From positions 62,104,953 to 62,168,952 of the forward strand of contig OY755239.1 of NCBI GenBank assembly GCA_963576725.1: 64,000 nt of DNA, read 5' to 3'. Shown in pieces: positions 62,460 to 64,000 of this stretch. The translations under genes were made by a program, and so were the position numbers. Each line of letters opens with the position of its first letter. Within the stretch, counting starts at the first letter, position 1. The notes beneath the pieces are model-generated. The model was given only the letters and a program-made list of their open reading frames with translations, was not told where the DNA came from and did not search any database. The stretch comes from Azorinus chamasolen (Eukaryota > Mollusca > Bivalvia > Cardiida > Solecurtidae).

Positions 62460-63000
62460 TACGCAAGGCTGAAGTGAAGAAAGGTTAAAGATATTATTGG
62501 GACTTGGACAGAAGACACAGAGTGCATCTTAAAAGTCGGCGTGATGAGGTCGTATTGGCCAGAATAAGAATTAGACATTCTTTTTTAACTCATTCGTTTT
62601 TACTGAAAGTTGAAGTTCAACCTGAATGTTTATTTTTTTAAGCCTTATACAATTCAGCACATTCTCATTGAATGTCCTGATTTAATCTTAATCAGAAATA
62701 GGTTCTTTCAAGCGGATTCCCTGAGGGAACTGTTTGAGCTGGTAGAAATACCAAAAACATTTGATTTTTTTAAATCCATTAATATATATTCTAAAATTTA
62801 AAAGGTATATTTTTAGAATGTCGATTATGTTTTGTCCTTATTTTGTTTACAATCCTGTTGATCGGGACTGACATTTACATAATCTAGTGAGATTGTCTCT
62901 ATTTGATTTCATATTATACTTTTATTTACATTATTCATTCGGCTCTATATGACCATCGGTGTCGATGGGCCGTTAACACCATTTATTCATTCATTCATTT
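62460..63000 (+). pseudogene. 3' end of a LINE ORF2 with TTCA-type tail
   Basis: With one frame change near 62635 the strand reads DEVVLARIRIRHSFLTHSFLL and then PYTIQHILIECPDLILIRNRF and LRELFELVEIPKTFDFFKSINIY, the usual C-terminus of Jockey/CR1-superfamily ORF2 proteins in animals. The noncoding end has gaccatcggtgtcgatggg and ccgttaacacc followed by attcattcattcattt, a short tandem tail as in such LINEs. It was truncated at its 5' side. Confidence 0.65.
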
Positions 63001-63870
63001 GTTCTTTGCTAGAAAAAATATAACAGTCGTAATTTAGTTTTAATTGATAAACTTCTTAAACAAGGTTACAGCTATCGCACAATTCGGAAAACGTTTTATC
63101 ATCGAAATTTACCTCAAATTAGTAAACATAATTGCAATCTACGTATGCTACTGCAACAAAACAGTTCTCACCCAGAATTTTATGGTGATATTATCTACAA
63201 ACTAATGACAAATCGGGGTAATACGCATTTTCATGATTTGTTTATAAAACGTATTAAAACCTTTAAGAAGAAAGGTTATGACCCAATTATATTGCAACGC
63301 ACTGAATGTTAGGTTAGTGCCGAGGGTAGTACTCTATGATGGTATACTCTTAAACTCAGAAACGGGATGAGCTTATCAGACTCATGTATTACCTTTTCCC
63401 TATCATGCTCTGACTTCAGCAAAGTCATTGAGTACATATTTGACGGATGTTTCACAGTTGTTATTCTAAGTTTTACATATTTCCATGCTTTAACCGTCTT
63501 CTGTGTTGTAGGAAAGTCCAGTGGGGATATCTTTATTTTCAATATTTGTATAGTTAGGGTGACTTTGAGATAAGGACGTCCGTAAAACGGTTGAAACCCC
63601 ATGTGCTGATTTTGCCACGGACCGTTCCAAGGCAGAACTCTCTTTGTCACCCTTACTTTTTTTTGGCTTGTGTCTTTGTACTTGTGCTTTTGTTAATGTT
63701 TGGAATGTTTATCGCTTGTGTTTGTGTGTTTGTGTTTCCTGTGTTCATCTCATGTATGTGCATGTGTTTTAGTTGTAGTTGTGTGTGTGGCATGCTGTCT
63801 CGATGTTTTGGTGGTGGTTGCGTCTTGTATGTGGCTTTACCTGCTTGACTTTACTACTTTTTCATATCAT
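63001..63870 (+). pseudogene. RT-A element, C-terminal domain and second-subfamily tail
   Basis: One frame reads SRNLVLIDKLLKQGYSYRTIRK, then FYHRNLPQI, HPEFYGDIIYKLM and KGYDPIILQRTEC before a TAG near 63310. It follows the (attc)n tail of the LINE. Downstream are atactcttaaactcag and gggatgagcttatcagactc (as in the reverse of 27560-27660), then gactttgagataaggacg and the tail from 63610 (ggcagaactctctttgtcac) to catatcatatg. The C-terminal part looks nearly intact; the RT is missing. Confidence 0.6.
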
Positions 63871-64000
63871 ATGATTTAATGAATGTTTAACGTACTAAGT
63901 AAACATGTGAAAGCCAACTTTCCCAAAGCTAACAACACTAACTGTTTCAATCTAGACAATAATAGATGTTGGGGTTGTAAGAACGGCGATAATTGCCCTA
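63871..64000 (+). other. end of window, possible coding fragment
   Basis: One plus-strand frame is open to the end and reads KANNTNCFNLDNNRCWGCKNGDN. The cysteine spacing could be a zinc site, but the window ends. I do not recognise it. Confidence 0.25.

Overview
This is eukaryotic, AT-rich, intron-containing DNA that is mostly mobile elements. The best guess is a bivalve mollusc, or at least a marine invertebrate. The reasons are pearl-like elements with about 168-bp tandem cores, many dispersed fold-back hairpins, a DUF4559 (CXorf38-like) gene, and the mix of mag-like and chromodomain Ty3/Gypsy elements. No RNA gene or host gene is complete in the window.

Layout. 1-3192: decayed DNA with a pearl-like repeat split by a tRNA-derived SINE. 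3197-13127: E1, a 9.9-kb Ty3/Gypsy retrotransposon on the minus strand, with LTRs that read as identical and an ATAC target duplication. 13128-20800: a decayed zinc-finger gene fragment, complex repeats, a gag relic and microsatellites. 20852-36482 (+): three phase-0 coding exons of a DUF4559 gene. Its 14.6-kb first intron holds E2 (21621-26445, a compact mag-like element with 84-bp LTRs), a decayed reverse-transcriptase element, a decayed L1/Tx1-type LINE, a pearl-like array and several MITEs. 36600-43508: retroelement tails and a few candidate exons. 43509-52273 (-): E3, a chromodomain Ty3/Gypsy element with about 1% LTR divergence and a broken pol. 52274-64000: noncoding DNA rich in hairpin MITEs, more copies of the reverse-transcriptase family, a LINE 3' end and a segmentally repeated 280-bp unit.

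The most interesting object is E1. It is apparently intact and recent. It has a tRNA-Leu-type primer site, a TATA plus CRE promoter, and a textbook -1 frameshift signal (GGGAAAC, 8-nt spacer, perfect 10-bp hairpin) between gag and pol. Its pol carries a long hydrophobic segment between RNase H and integrase. Where an envelope gene would sit, it has a 579-codon third ORF that joins two zinc-finger motifs, a serine-rich stretch, a long charged coiled coil and a C-terminal KCTD-type T1/BTB domain. An LTR start codon and splice donor fit an acceptor at the head of this ORF exactly in frame, so a spliced mRNA is predicted.

The three LTR elements appear to regulate Gag:Pol in three ways: -1 frameshift in E1, a single fused frame in E2, and a same-frame UAG stop (readthrough candidate) in E3. 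All coordinates and homologies come from reading the sequence. No database search was run.
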